Below are positions 1 through 9,394 of a stretch of DNA of 64,000 nucleotides, in pieces. How positions within the stretch are numbered: position 1 is the stretch's first letter; every line of letters begins with the position of its first letter. The translations under genes were made by a program, and so were the position numbers. The notes beneath the pieces were generated by a model, which was not told the origin of the DNA, ran no database searches, and saw only the letters and a list, made by a program, of their open reading frames with translations. The stretch spans positions 434,001-498,000 of the forward strand of contig NZ_FNYS01000001.1 of the NCBI RefSeq assembly GCF_900109075.1, written 5' to 3'. This DNA comes from Myroides marinus (GTDB lineage: Bacteria > Bacteroidota > Bacteroidia > Flavobacteriales > Flavobacteriaceae).

Positions 1-555
1 CATCTTAATGATGTTTTCGAACTCTACTGCTTTAGCTTCAAATCCTTTTACTAATAACTCTAATTTCGCTACTACCTTCTTATTCATTTCGAATACAGCT
101 ACTTTTAGTGCTGTAGGATATGCGTCATTAGTAGATTGTGACAAGTTTACGTGATCATTAGGTGAGCAGTGTGTATAATCCCCTTTTTCGAATCCTAATA
201 TCTCAATTGCTCTATTAGCAATAACTTCATTAGCATTCATATTTACAGAAGTACCTGCACCTCCCTGAATCATATCTACAGGGAACTCATCGTGTAACTT
301 ACCATCTAATATCTCCTGACATACGTCAGCGATAACTTTATATATTTTTTCGTCTAGGACGTTTAATTCAAAATTTGTTTTAGCAGCAGCCCATTTCACA
401 ACAGCTAATCCTTTTACGAACTCTGGATAATCTGATAATTTGCTCGTAGATATCTTAAAGTTGTTAATAGCTCGCTGTGTCTGTACACCGTAATAAGCAT
501 TTACAGGAACCTGTAACTCTCCTAATAAATCACTCTCAACTCTGGTTGTTTTCAT
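1..555 (-). CDS. aspA: Aspartate ammonia-lyase, N-terminal part (cut by window edge)
   Basis: Aspartase interconverts L-aspartate with fumarate plus ammonia in the cytoplasm. The reading frame starts at ATG 553-555 and stays open to position 1, giving the first 185 residues of a family usually near 470 aa. It begins MKTTRVESDLLGELQVPVNA, the aspartase N-terminal pattern, and contains GGAGTSVNMNANEV and NDHVNLSQSTNDAYPT. The QSTNDAYPT wording is the aspartase version of the fumarase/aspartase superfamily motif. The catalytic flexible loop (GSxxMPxKxN) would lie beyond the edge. No terminator or partner gene can be seen because the 3' end is missing. Fumarase class II is the alternative but fits less well. 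Confidence 0.93.
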   Translation of the reverse strand, partial: MKTTRVESDLLGELQVPVNAYYGVQTQRAINNFKISTSKLSDYPEFVKGLAVVKWAAAKTNFELNVLDEKIYKVIADVCQEILDGKLHDEFPVDMIQGGAGTSVNMNANEVIANRAIEILGFEKGDYTHCSPNDHVNLSQSTNDAYPTALKVAVFEMNKKVVAKLELLVKGFEAKAVEFENIIKM

Positions 556-624
556 AATAATACAGTTTTATATTTCTACTAATTTACAAAGTAATTTTTA
601 CTTAACGCCACTTAATCTCTAGGT

Positions 625-1011
625 TTATTCAGAGAATGTCCCCGAAACATAGTACCACTTCCCGCCTAACATCTCAAATAAAGAATCTTCATAATGTACA
701 CAGACATTTCCGTCTCTATCCATAAAATGAGCTTTAAACACTACACGGCTCTCCTCACTAGAAATCACTTCTAGTCGTTGCCAAGTGTTCTCTTTAGCCC
801 ACTGTAGTATAGCCTTCTTACTGTGAAAGTGTCTAGTCTTAGGATGTGTAGTATTAATGATATATGTAGCGTTAATCAATGCATAAGCAGTATAACGCGA
901 ACGCATTAGCTCCTCTGCAGTAGATGCTTCCTTCTTAAGTGTAACTATAGGTTGACAACAATCTACAAAGGTCTTACCGCTACAACAATAGCACTGTTGG
1001 TCTGATTCCAT
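625..1011 (-). CDS. YchJ-like SEC-C motif protein
   Basis: A 128-aa cytoplasmic protein with an N-terminal SEC-C zinc-binding motif: Cys7, Cys9, Cys18 and Cys19 in CYCCSGKTFVDCC. It is followed by the LMRSRYTAYA stretch and an NTF2-like fold typical of the YchJ/UPF0225 family. SEC-C motifs bind one zinc and occur at the end of SecA, but the function of free-standing YchJ proteins is unknown. Its start codon overlaps the stop of the upstream 67-aa gene by one base (TAATG), so the two are probably translationally coupled. Length fits the short form of the family. Confidence 0.85.
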   Translation of the reverse strand: MESDQQCYCCSGKTFVDCCQPIVTLKKEASTAEELMRSRYTAYALINATYIINTTHPKTRHFHSKKAILQWAKENTWQRLEVISSEESRVVFKAHFMDRDGNVCVHYEDSLFEMLGGKWYYVSGTFSE

Positions 1012-1214
1012 TAAGCTAGCTTTAGTTTTAATTCTTCAACTATTTTCAAGAACTTACCCCAATGTACTACCTCTTCGTCTGTCTTAGCGAAGTCTAATCC
1101 ATCGTTAATACTTTCTTCTATTTTCTCTATTGCAGTAGAGGCTTCTGATTTCTTATTCTGAGCAATCAAAACCATCAATTGCATAATCTGTTGTTGTACT
1201 TCTTCTATTTTCAT
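1011..1214 (-). CDS. Small hypothetical helical protein
   Basis: A 67-aa acidic, lysine-rich protein predicted to be almost all alpha-helical (heptad-like spacing in EEVQQQIMQLMVLIAQNKKS and in the C-terminal EELKLKLA). No known motif, signal peptide or membrane segment is visible. It sits directly upstream of the YchJ-like gene and overlaps it by one base, which argues that it is a real, co-transcribed gene. I do not recognise the family and infer no function. Confidence 0.6.
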   Translation of the reverse strand: MKIEEVQQQIMQLMVLIAQNKKSEASTAIEKIEESINDGLDFAKTDEEVVHWGKFLKIVEELKLKLA

Positions 1215-1328
1215 TTCAAAACATTCATTTCATCGCAAAGATATTTGTTATTAGTAATTAGAACGTTTTCCTTCTCACTAATTTTAGCAATAAATACAAT
1301 AGTCAAGCCAAACACTTAACTAAAACTG

Positions 1329-2012
1329 ATGATAAAAGATATTCTCAATGTATTGTTCCCTAAGAATTGTTTAGGCTGTTCTAATCTATTGCTCCAATCG
1401 GAAGAGATACTCTGCTTATTGTGTAGAGATGAATTGCCATTTAGCCAAGAGCACTTAACAGTAGATAATGCTTCTATGCACAAGTTCTATGGTAAAGTAC
1501 CTATAGAACATGCCTCTTCTCTACTTCTCTACTCTAAAGGAGGAATGATACAGCAACTCATTCATAATTTAAAATATAAGAATCACCCTGAGGTTAGCTT
1601 CTTCTTAGGTAATATATATGCCCATCTGCTTAGTCATACTAATTTACTAACTGATATTACCGCTATCATACCTGTACCCTTACACAAGAATAAAAAGAAG
1701 ACAAGAGGATATAATCAAGTAGATGGTTTCGCTAAGGCTATAAGCACACATTATAACATAGAAATAAACAATACTCTACTGATTAAAACAATTAAGACTT
1801 CGTCTCAGACAACTAAGAATAGATTTCAGCGAAAGGGTTCTAAAAAAGAGGTGTTCGAAGTAGATCAGACTCAATTAACCACAGAAGACAACCACTTCCT
1901 CTTACTAGATGATATATTAACAACTGGAAACACACTAGAATCGTGTTGTAAAAAACTACTACAAATTCCTAATACTAAAATCACTATACTGTGCTTAGCT
2001 AGGAGTATTTAA
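1329..2012 (+). CDS. ComF family phosphoribosyltransferase-like protein
   Basis: A 227-aa ComF/GntX-type protein. The N-terminus carries a zinc-ribbon-like pair of CxxC motifs (Cys14/Cys17 and Cys29/Cys32), and the C-terminal half has the PRPP-binding loop LLLDDILTTGNT near residues 191-203, the hallmark of the type I phosphoribosyltransferase fold. The KTRGYNQVDGFAKAI block near residue 120 is also typical. In competent bacteria ComF is needed for DNA uptake; in Flavobacteriia its role is not settled. It stands alone on the plus strand, 114 nt from the minus-strand genes to the left, with no perfect TAnnTTTG box upstream. Confidence 0.88.
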   Translation: MIKDILNVLFPKNCLGCSNLLLQSEEILCLLCRDELPFSQEHLTVDNASMHKFYGKVPIEHASSLLLYSKGGMIQQLIHNLKYKNHPEVSFFLGNIYAHLLSHTNLLTDITAIIPVPLHKNKKKTRGYNQVDGFAKAISTHYNIEINNTLLIKTIKTSSQTTKNRFQRKGSKKEVFEVDQTQLTTEDNHFLLLDDILTTGNTLESCCKKLLQIPNTKITILCLARSI

Positions 2013-2123
2013 GCATTTATATTACCTAAATATTCAATAGCTTCTGGTGATTATAAAAGTTTTAATAACTGATATTTTCTAACTAAAAAATATAGTTGTT
2101 AATTTGTCTTTTAAATTAAAATT

Positions 2124-3728
2124 ATGTCTAAGTTTCGTATATACTTTATTGTTTGCTTTACGATATTCAGCTTTATAACATTTTCAAACTGTGCGAAAAG
2201 AGGTTTTATTTCTGGAGGTCCTAAGGACACTATTCCTCCTGTAATGATTGGTAGTAATCCAAAGAACCATTCTATTCATTTTGACAAAAAACAGATTACT
2301 ATTGATTTTGACGAGTTCGTTAAGATTAAAAACGTAAATCAAAACTTGATTATATCACCTCCTATGGAACATATGCCTGATGTGTCTCCTATGGGTAATG
2401 CTAGAAAGACAGTAACTATTAACTTAATAGATTCACTAAAACCAAATACTACTTATAGCTTTAACTTCGGTGATGCTATCATAGATAACAATGAGGGTAA
2501 CGTACTTAAACAGTTTAAATACATTTTCTCTACTGGAGATTACATTGACTCACTGAAAATAGCAGGAACTATTAAGTCTGCTCATCAGCTAAAGACAGAT
2601 AACTTCGTGAACGTGATGTTATATGATGCTGAGACGTTTAAAGACTCTACTATATACAAACAAAAACCATTGTATGTAACTAATACACTAGACAGCTTAA
2701 CGACTTTCTCAATAGAGAATATCAGAGCTGGTAAATACTATTTAGTGGCATTAAAGGATAAGAATAATAACTTCTTATTTAACCCTAATGAGGACAAAAT
2801 AGCATTCATAAAAGAACCTATCGAAATACCTACTGATAAAACATTTGACTTAACACTGTTCAAATCAGATGAGAAATTTGAAGCGGCTAGACCTGCTCAG
2901 ATAACGCAAAATAAATGGTATGTACCATACTCTGGAAATCCTGATGATGCAAAGATTGAGGTAAAAAAAGATGGTAAAACTATTCCTAGTGCTTATACTT
3001 ATTTCCCTGAGAAAGACAGCTTACAGGTATGGTTCCCTAAGATAGACGCTGACTCTCTACACTTCGTAGCTACTAAAGGTGACTACTCTAAGACATTTAC
3101 AGTGAAACCTAGACCTAAGATGAAAGAGATAGATTCGCTAAGTGTAAATGGTAAATCGGGTACGCTAGATTTCTTATCTGATCTATTAGTAGAGACTACA
3201 ACACCTGTAAAATCTATTAACAAAGACTTAATCACTATCCTAGATAAGGATTCGGTAGCAGTGCCATTCACTATAGAGAACAAAACAAAAGAACAAAAGA
3301 TTTATCTTAAGTTTAAAAAAGCTGAATCAGATAACTATAAAGCAACATTATTACCTGGTGCCATTACAGACTTCTTTGATAAAGCTAATGATACTATAGT
3401 TCTTAACAATAAGACTATGGCTTATACAGATTATGGTAACTTAACTCTTACTTTACATGGACTTAAGAGATTCCCTGTAATTGTAGAACTTCTAGACGAA
3501 AGAGAAAAGGTAATTACTAGTCAGGCTAGTGAGAGTTCAAATACATTTGAATTTACGCTTTTACCTCCTCGAAAATATTATATTAGAGTTATCTATGACG
3601 ATAATAAAAATGGTAAATGGGATACAGGATACTTCTGGGACAGAAGACAGCCAGAAGAAACAGTATACTTCCCTGAAGCTATAGATGTACGTGCTAACTG
3701 GGATGTAAAAGAACAAATCAGTTTATAA
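2124..3728 (+). CDS. Ig-like domain lipoprotein (Bacteroidota type)
   Basis: A 534-aa predicted outer-envelope lipoprotein. The N-terminal hydrophobic segment ends in a lipobox-like FSNC with the lipidated Cys at residue 23. An SbsA-type Ig-like (Big_5) domain follows, opening with GGPKDTIPPVMIGSNPKN and covering roughly residues 30-140. The rest is beta-rich, with a conserved-looking tail containing DDNKNGKWDTGYFWDRRQPE. Proteins of this architecture are widespread in Bacteroidota and of unknown function; a structural envelope role is an inference. The stop codon leads directly into a 20-bp terminator stem shared with the convergent amidase gene. Confidence 0.82.
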   Translation: MSKFRIYFIVCFTIFSFITFSNCAKRGFISGGPKDTIPPVMIGSNPKNHSIHFDKKQITIDFDEFVKIKNVNQNLIISPPMEHMPDVSPMGNARKTVTINLIDSLKPNTTYSFNFGDAIIDNNEGNVLKQFKYIFSTGDYIDSLKIAGTIKSAHQLKTDNFVNVMLYDAETFKDSTIYKQKPLYVTNTLDSLTTFSIENIRAGKYYLVALKDKNNNFLFNPNEDKIAFIKEPIEIPTDKTFDLTLFKSDEKFEAARPAQITQNKWYVPYSGNPDDAKIEVKKDGKTIPSAYTYFPEKDSLQVWFPKIDADSLHFVATKGDYSKTFTVKPRPKMKEIDSLSVNGKSGTLDFLSDLLVETTTPVKSINKDLITILDKDSVAVPFTIENKTKEQKIYLKFKKAESDNYKATLLPGAITDFFDKANDTIVLNNKTMAYTDYGNLTLTLHGLKRFPVIVELLDEREKVITSQASESSNTFEFTLLPPRKYYIRVIYDDNKNGKWDTGYFWDRRQPEETVYFPEAIDVRANWDVKEQISL

Positions 3729-3770
3729 CTAAAAAGGCCTCTTTGTAAAATACAAAGAGGCCTTTTTAGT
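3728..3770. terminator. Bidirectional rho-independent terminator
   Basis: A perfect 20-bp inverted repeat (3728-3747 and 3751-3770) with a 3-nt loop. The GC-rich core GGCCTCTTTG is flanked by A5 and T5 runs, so it works on both strands. It lies between two convergent genes. Confidence 0.93.
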
Positions 3771-3783
3771 TATTCTATAAGTT

Positions 3784-4551
3784 CTAGTCAATAGTAAAAG
3801 TATCTGCATCTCTTAATACACCAAAACTCTTTCTTATCTTATCTTGTTTTGCTTTATCTAACATGATATAGGTAATGTGCTCTCCTTCTATAGGTTCTAC
3901 TAAGTACTTTCCTAGCATATCTAAGGCTTGAGAATGACCAGTGTATATGTTATCATTCTCATCTACTCCACATCTATTCACAGCTACTAGGTAGCTCATG
4001 TTCTCAATAGCTCTTGCTTTTAATAAAGAATCCCACGCATAAATACGCTGATCTGGCCAGCTCGCTACATAGATAAGTAGGTCATAAGCTTCGTCATTAT
4101 TACGGCTAAATACTGGAAAGCGAAGATCATAACACACTAATGGGCATATCTTCCACCCTCTATATTCTACAATCAATCTTTCTTTTCCTGCTTTATACAC
4201 TTTCTCTTCTCCTGCTAATGAAAAAAGGTGTCTCTTGTCATAGGTACTTATTTCTCCTTTATCAGAGATAAAAAAGAGTCTATTGTAATAATACTCGCCT
4301 TCCTTTATAACAACACTCCCAATTAAGGCAAATAAATGCTCTCTACAAGACGATTGTAGTTCTGCTATAAAGTTATCCTGCATAGTTATATAAACTCGCT
4401 CAGGATTCATTGTAAAGCCCGAAACGAACATCTCTGGTAGTACTACAAGATCAGTTCCTTCTTCAATCTTATTTAACTGCTGTAAGAAATGCTTTTTATT
4501 TTGTTCTATATCCTCCCATGCTAGTGGAGATTGTAACATTGCTATTTTCAT
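3784..4551 (-). CDS. Nitrilase-family omega-amidase (YafV-like)
   Basis: A 255-aa carbon-nitrogen hydrolase. The Glu-Lys-Cys triad is visible as E40 in LPEMFVSGF, K106 in YDKRHLF and C140 in CYDLRFP. These blocks match the YafV/omega-amidase branch, which hydrolyses alpha-ketoglutaramate or alpha-ketosuccinamate to the keto acid and ammonia; this substrate is inferred from the branch. The frame is open nine codons further up, but ATG at 4549-4551 (MKIAMLQSPLAWED) gives the normal N-terminus and is chosen here. It is 42 nt downstream of the K+ channel gene on the same strand, so it may share its transcript. Confidence 0.88.
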   Translation of the reverse strand: MKIAMLQSPLAWEDIEQNKKHFLQQLNKIEEGTDLVVLPEMFVSGFTMNPERVYITMQDNFIAELQSSCREHLFALIGSVVIKEGEYYYNRLFFISDKGEISTYDKRHLFSLAGEEKVYKAGKERLIVEYRGWKICPLVCYDLRFPVFSRNNDEAYDLLIYVASWPDQRIYAWDSLLKARAIENMSYLVAVNRCGVDENDNIYTGHSQALDMLGKYLVEPIEGEHITYIMLDKAKQDKIRKSFGVLRDADTFTID

Positions 4552-4593
4552 AAGGGTATTGCTGAGATTATATCTCAAAAGTACACATAATAA

Positions 4594-5436
4594 TTATATC
4601 TCATCGATAGGCCTACCGCAACAAGGGCAACTCTCTAAAGTATCTTTCTCTTTTGCTTTTAAAGCCGCTAAAGCTTTTGCTTCTTTTCGCTCATCCAATA
4701 CTTCTGTAAAACCTGATGATATAATACCTGTAGGTAGGGCAAAAAAACCAATACCAATTACAGCTAATACTCCTCCTATTAACTTCCCTAATACTGTAAC
4801 AGGATAAATATCTCCATACCCAACTGTACAAATGGTAATAACAGACCACCACATAGAATCTGGAATACTCGAAAAAGCCTCAGGTTGTGAAGAGTTCTCC
4901 GCATAATAGATAGCTGTAGAAGCTATAAGCAATAGAAATATTAATAAGAATGCTGCAATTGCTAATTCACTTGCCTTTCTTTTAAATACGCTCATCACAA
5001 TTGCCAATGCAGAAACATACTTAGCAACTTTAAATACGCGTAACAATCTAAACACACGTAATAAACGTAAAATACGTAAGTCAACACTAACAAAAGATAG
5101 ATAAAAAGGTAATATAGCAAATAGGTCTATCAGCTGCATAGAAGTAAAAGTGTACTTTAATCTACCTAAGAATGGTTGATTAAATCGTTTGTCACATGTA
5201 ATAGACCACATGCGCAAAACATACTCTACTGAAAAGAAAGCTACTGAGAAAAGATTAAAACGCACAAAGAAAAAGGCGTATTCTGCTTTAAATTCTGGTA
5301 TAGATTCGAAGATTAACGAAACTGCATTTAACAAAATCAAGACAATGATAACTCCTTGTATAGCTTTACTCCCAAAGGAGTTGGATTCGTTATTTAAAAG
5401 ATTGTAAATCTTTTGTTTTACAGTTATATTCCTCAT
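4594..5436 (-). CDS. Voltage-gated potassium channel (Kv type)
   Basis: A 280-aa inner-membrane protein with the six-helix plan of Kv channels. S4 carries positive residues at every third position (R121, R124, R127, R130, R133, K136). The pore loop holds the selectivity filter TVGYGD at 204-209, followed by S6 with a glycine hinge. The C-terminus is a short charged helix ending CPCCGRPIDEI, a possible metal-binding knuckle. Prokaryotic Kv channels set membrane potential or K+ flux; its specific role here is unknown. A TACTTTTG box lies upstream on the minus strand at 5475-5482, and the sdh terminator separates it from sdhB. Confidence 0.92.
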   Translation of the reverse strand: MRNITVKQKIYNLLNNESNSFGSKAIQGVIIVLILLNAVSLIFESIPEFKAEYAFFFVRFNLFSVAFFSVEYVLRMWSITCDKRFNQPFLGRLKYTFTSMQLIDLFAILPFYLSFVSVDLRILRLLRVFRLLRVFKVAKYVSALAIVMSVFKRKASELAIAAFLLIFLLLIASTAIYYAENSSQPEAFSSIPDSMWWSVITICTVGYGDIYPVTVLGKLIGGVLAVIGIGFFALPTGIISSGFTEVLDERKEAKALAALKAKEKDTLESCPCCGRPIDEI

Positions 5437-5520
5437 CTATTCTCTACTTTTAGAATCTTAAAAAATCAAGAATACAAAAGTAAAAAATATCATTTTTTAA
5501 ACATTTAAATAAAAGCATAA

Positions 5521-5552
5521 AAAAAGCAGATATATTTCTATATCTGCTTTTT
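5521..5552 (-). terminator. Terminator of the sdhCAB operon
   Basis: A perfect 14-bp stem (5521-5534 with 5539-5552) and a TTTC loop, followed on the minus strand by a U-rich tail. It lies 22 nt past the sdhB stop. Confidence 0.88.
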
Positions 5553-5573
5553 CATTTATTTCAAGAAAAACTA

Positions 5574-6317
5574 TTATTTCAAGCTTGCTTTTAAGTATTC
5601 TCTGTTCATACGAGCGATGTTCTCTAAAGAAATTCCTTTAGGACATTCTACTTCACATGCTCCAGTATTAGTACAGTTACCAAAACCTAAAGCATCCATC
5701 TCAGCTACCATGTTTAATACACGGTCTGCAGCTTCAACTTTACCTTGTGGTAACAAAGCAAATTGAGAAACTTTTGCAGATACGAATAACATAGCAGAAG
5801 AGTTTTTACATGTAGCAACACAAGCACCACATCCAATACAAGTAGCTGCGTCAAATGCACGGTCAGCGTCATGTTTAGGAACTGGGATAGCGTTAGCATC
5901 TTGTGTATTACCTGAAGTATTTACAGAGATGAAACCACCTGCATGTTGAATTTTATCAAAAGCAGTACGGTCAACTACTAAGTCTTTAATTACTGGGAAA
6001 GCTTTAGCTCTAAAAGGCTCAATATAGATAGTATCACCATCTTTGAACTTTCTCATGTGTAACTGACAAGTAGTAATTCCTCTATCTGGTCCGTGAGCTT
6101 CACCATTAATGAATAAAGAACACATACCACAGATACCCTCACGACAGTCATGGTCGAAAGCTACAGGATCATCACCTTTCTCGATTAACTCGTTGTTTAA
6201 TACATCAAGCATTTCTAAGAAAGACATATCAGGAGAAACATTGGCGATTTTATAATCAACCATTTTTCCTTGTTCTTTAGCGTTTGATTGACGCCATATT
6301 TTAAGTGTAAGATTCAT
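5574..6317 (-). CDS. sdhB: Succinate dehydrogenase/fumarate reductase iron-sulfur subunit
   Basis: A 247-aa peripheral subunit of complex II that passes electrons from the flavoprotein to the quinone site. Cysteines for the 2Fe-2S cluster are C58, C63, C66 and C84 (CREGICGMC ... C). The [11 protein letters not shown] block (C160, C163, C166, C170) and C215, C221, C225 in the C-terminal [14 protein letters not shown] block supply the 4Fe-4S and 3Fe-4S clusters. It is the last gene of sdhC-sdhA-sdhB, 51 nt after sdhA. The ferredoxin-like fold and length match Bacteroidota SdhB/FrdB, where the same complex may run in either direction. Confidence 0.97.
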   Translation of the reverse strand: MNLTLKIWRQSNAKEQGKMVDYKIANVSPDMSFLEMLDVLNNELIEKGDDPVAFDHDCREGICGMCSLFINGEAHGPDRGITTCQLHMRKFKDGDTIYIEPFRAKAFPVIKDLVVDRTAFDKIQHAGGFISVNTSGNTQDANAIPVPKHDADRAFDAATCIGCGACVATCKNSSAMLFVSAKVSQFALLPQGKVEAADRVLNMVAEMDALGFGNCTNTGACEVECPKGISLENIARMNREYLKASLK

Positions 6318-6368
6318 TTGTATCGAATTTTTACAATAAGGTTTGGTCCGAAGACCAAAGCCTCAATA

Positions 6369-8369
6369 TTATTTATAACTACGAGTTACCAATTTAATGT
6401 TTTCATAAACTAAGTCTTCTTTATGAAGCACTGCTTCACTTGGGTTACCTTTGTATTCCCAAGCAGCAACGTATGCGAAGTTCTCGTCATCACGTTTTGC
6501 TTCACCATCCTCAGTTTGGTGCTCTTCACGGAAGTGACCTCCACAAGACTCTTCACGGTGTAAAGCGTCTTTAGCGAATAATTCACCTAATTCTAAGTAA
6601 TCAGCTACTCTTAATGCTTTCTCTAACTCTTGGTTAAAGCTTTCATTAGTACCTGATACTTTCACGTCTTTGTAGAACTCTTCTCTTAACTGAGCAATCT
6701 CAGCCATAGCTTCAGTTAAACCTTTAGCATTACGAGCCATACCTACTTTATCCCACATAATTTTTCCTAACTTCTTGTGGAAGTAGTCAACTGAATGTGT
6801 ACCGTTATTGCTAATTAAATGGTCGATCATACCACGAACATTTTTCTCAGCAGCGTCAAACTCAGGTAAATCAGTTGGGATAGCACCTGTACGAATATCA
6901 TTAGCTAAGTAATCACCAATAGTATATGGTAATACAAAGTATCCATCAGCTAAACCTTGCATTAAAGCAGAAGCTCCAAGGCGGTTAGCACCATGGTCAG
7001 AGAAGTTAGCCTCTCCTAATACATAACATCCTTCGATAGTAGACATTAAGTTGTAATCTACCCATAATCCTCCCATTGTATAGTGAACAGCAGGGTAAAT
7101 CATCATAGGAGTAGTATATGGATCCTCATCAACAATTTTCTCATACATTTGGAATAAGTTACCATACTTATTCTCAACTACGTCTCTACCTAATTTATAA
7201 ACTAACTTAGCGTCGTTCTCATCCATGTGGTGAATACGAGCTTGTTCTTTACCGTAACGCTCAATAGCAGAAGCGAAATCTAAGTATACGGCTTCACCTG
7301 TAGCGTTTACTCCATATCCAGCATCACATCTTTCTTTAGCAGCACGAGACGCAACGTCACGAGGTACTAAGTTACCGAATGATGGATATCTTCTTTCTAA
7401 GTAGTAATCTCTATCTTCTTCAGCGATTTGAGTTGGTTTTAATCTACCTTCTCTAATTGCTACAGCATCTTCCATTTTTGCAGGAACCCAAATACGTCCA
7501 TCGTTACGTAATGACTCAGACATCAAAGTAAGTTTTGATTGGTGGTCACCAGTTACAGGAATACAAGTTGGGTGAATTTGAGTATAACAAGGGTTAGCAA
7601 AATATGCTCCACGTTTGTGTGCTTTCCAAGCAGCAGTAACGTTAGATCCCATTGCATTTGTAGATAAGAAGAATACGTTTCCGTAACCACCTGTACAAAT
7701 AACTACAGCGTGTGCAGAGTGACGTTCAATCTCACCATTGATTAAGTTACGAGCAATAATACCTCTTGCTTTACCATCAACTAATACGATGTCTAACATC
7801 TCATGACGGTTATACATTTGGATTTTACCACGACCGATTTGACGGTTCATAGCAGAATATGCTCCTAATAATAACTGTTGTCCAGTTTGTCCTTTAGCGT
7901 AGAAAGTACGAGATACTTGTACCCCACCAAAAGAACGGTTATCTAAAAGACCTCCGTATTCACGTGCAAAAGGTACACCTTGAGCAACACATTGGTCAAT
8001 AATGTTTTCAGAAACTTCAGCTAAACGGTAAACGTTTGCTTCACGAGCACGGTAATCTCCTCCTTTTACAGTATCATAGAATAATCTGTAAACTGAGTCA
8101 CCATCTCCTTGGTAGTTCTTAGATGCGTTAATCCCCCCTTGAGCAGCAATAGAGTGCGCACGACGAGGTGAATCTTGGTAACAGAAAGCTTTTACGTTAT
8201 ATCCTAACTCAGCTAATGTAGCAGCAGCAGAACCACCAGCTAATCCAGTTCCAACAACAATAACATCAATGTTACGTTTGTTAGCAGGGTTAACTAATTT
8301 AATATGATTTTTGTATTCAGACCATTTTTTATCAAGTGGTCCCTGAGGTATTTTAGAATCTAATTTCAT
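6369..8369 (-). CDS. sdhA: Succinate dehydrogenase/fumarate reductase flavoprotein subunit
   Basis: The 666-aa catalytic subunit of complex II. The FAD-binding Rossmann motif [10 protein letters not shown] is near residues 40-50. His72 in [11 protein letters not shown] is the likely site of covalent FAD attachment. The substrate-site region with HPTCIP and the Arg/His-rich [11 protein letters not shown] block are present. ATG at 8367-8369 ([10 protein letters not shown]) is chosen because the two further codons in frame would need a TTG start, while MKLDSK is the usual Flavobacteria N-terminus. It lies between sdhC (18 nt upstream) and sdhB. Confidence 0.97.
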   Translation of the reverse strand: MKLDSKIPQGPLDKKWSEYKNHIKLVNPANKRNIDVIVVGTGLAGGSAAATLAELGYNVKAFCYQDSPRRAHSIAAQGGINASKNYQGDGDSVYRLFYDTVKGGDYRAREANVYRLAEVSENIIDQCVAQGVPFAREYGGLLDNRSFGGVQVSRTFYAKGQTGQQLLLGAYSAMNRQIGRGKIQMYNRHEMLDIVLVDGKARGIIARNLINGEIERHSAHAVVICTGGYGNVFFLSTNAMGSNVTAAWKAHKRGAYFANPCYTQIHPTCIPVTGDHQSKLTLMSESLRNDGRIWVPAKMEDAVAIREGRLKPTQIAEEDRDYYLERRYPSFGNLVPRDVASRAAKERCDAGYGVNATGEAVYLDFASAIERYGKEQARIHHMDENDAKLVYKLGRDVVENKYGNLFQMYEKIVDEDPYTTPMMIYPAVHYTMGGLWVDYNLMSTIEGCYVLGEANFSDHGANRLGASALMQGLADGYFVLPYTIGDYLANDIRTGAIPTDLPEFDAAEKNVRGMIDHLISNNGTHSVDYFHKKLGKIMWDKVGMARNAKGLTEAMAEIAQLREEFYKDVKVSGTNESFNQELEKALRVADYLELGELFAKDALHREESCGGHFREEHQTEDGEAKRDDENFAYVAAWEYKGNPSEAVLHKEDLVYENIKLVTRSYK

Positions 8370-8387
8370 GATCAAATTTCTTTAGGA

Positions 8388-9212
8388 CTATTTAAAAAAA
8401 TGAATATATACAGGAATGATAGCAAATAACGCAGGAATAACGTATGCGATAATAAAGCTAAGTCCTTTAATACATCCTCTATATTTAGGATTATTAACTC
8501 CTAAAGATTGGAATGCACTACCAAATCCATGAGATAAGTGGAATCCTAAAACCACCATAGCTAATACATAAGCTATTGTTGCAATTAATCCAGTCTTCTC
8601 GTTTTTGAAGAACTCTACAGTAATTTTATGTAAATCTTTGTATCCGTCAGCAACTTTTAAATCTGTACCTGGTTGGAAGAATTGAGTACCTTTAACCTCT
8701 AATTGTCCCATTTCTACAGCATTCACAGGAATTGCTTGTTGTTGTACTGTTTTATAAATTAAAACTGGCTCTTGACCTTCTACTTTTACTTCTACTTTTT
8801 GTAATGGCATTTCAGCGAAATGCATTTTAGCCCAGAAGTTAGCCATGTGAGTCACAATGAATACTAACAATAAAGTTCCTAAAATAGCCATATTTCTAGA
8901 AGAAAATGAGCTATTAGCAGCAGCATTGTTTTTTGCATATCCGATTGGACGTGCTTTTTTGTTTTGGATTGTTAAAACGATACCATCAATCGCGTGAAAT
9001 AAGATTGAAATGTACGTAACATAAGATAATACTTTTACTGCTGGATTAGTAGTCATAAATAACGCATACTCGTTGAATGCAGAAGCGTCACCAAAGATCA
9101 ATTGAAGGTTTCCCGCCAAGTGACCTACTAAAAACAAGCATAAAAATAACCCTGTAAGAGCCATCCAATACTTCTTAGCTAAGGATGACTTTAAAAGTGC
9201 AGATTTTGCCAT
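8388..9212 (-). CDS. sdhC: Succinate dehydrogenase cytochrome b subunit, membrane anchor
   Basis: A 274-aa single-chain membrane anchor of the type found in Bacteroidota and epsilonproteobacterial fumarate reductases, with five predicted helices and two haems b instead of separate SdhC and SdhD. Histidines suited to haem ligation lie in helices, for example GHLAGN, LFHAIDG, THMANFW and FHLSHGFG. It opens the operon 182 nt from the ChaN-like gene and has its own promoter (9249-9280). A loop of about 70 residues between the middle helices faces the periplasm or cytoplasm and is the least conserved part. Confidence 0.94.
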   Translation of the reverse strand: MAKSALLKSSLAKKYWMALTGLFLCLFLVGHLAGNLQLIFGDASAFNEYALFMTTNPAVKVLSYVTYISILFHAIDGIVLTIQNKKARPIGYAKNNAAANSSFSSRNMAILGTLLLVFIVTHMANFWAKMHFAEMPLQKVEVKVEGQEPVLIYKTVQQQAIPVNAVEMGQLEVKGTQFFQPGTDLKVADGYKDLHKITVEFFKNEKTGLIATIAYVLAMVVLGFHLSHGFGSAFQSLGVNNPKYRGCIKGLSFIIAYVIPALFAIIPVYIHFFK

Positions 9213-9248
9213 AATGTAATTTTAATTGTTTTTCTTGAAAAAATCTCT

Positions 9249-9280
9249 CAAAAATACATCTTCTTAACGTTATGCACAAA
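9249..9280 (-). promoter_or_regulatory. Promoter of sdhCAB
   Basis: On the minus strand TTTG (9277-9280) is followed after 20 nt by TATTTTTG (9249-9256). This matches the Bacteroidota sigma-ABfr consensus (TTTG, 17-23 nt, TAnnTTTG). The box lies about 37 nt before the sdhC start. Confidence 0.75.
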
Positions 9281-9394
9281 GGCAAGGACTCTATTTATAC
9301 TCAGTACAAACAAAGAATTATTCAATCAAAAAAACGCTATTTAAATCAAACGAGAAATTTTTTAAGACATTAAAGAATTTTATATAGCGTTATG

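Noticed and set aside
6369-8375. TTG start two codons upstream of sdhA
   Set aside because: The ATG at 8367-8369 gives the standard MKLDSK N-terminus.
9333-9391. AACGCTAT/ATAGCGTT hairpin before the ChaN gene end
   Set aside because: Arms are only 8 bp with a 43-nt gap; too weak to call a terminator.
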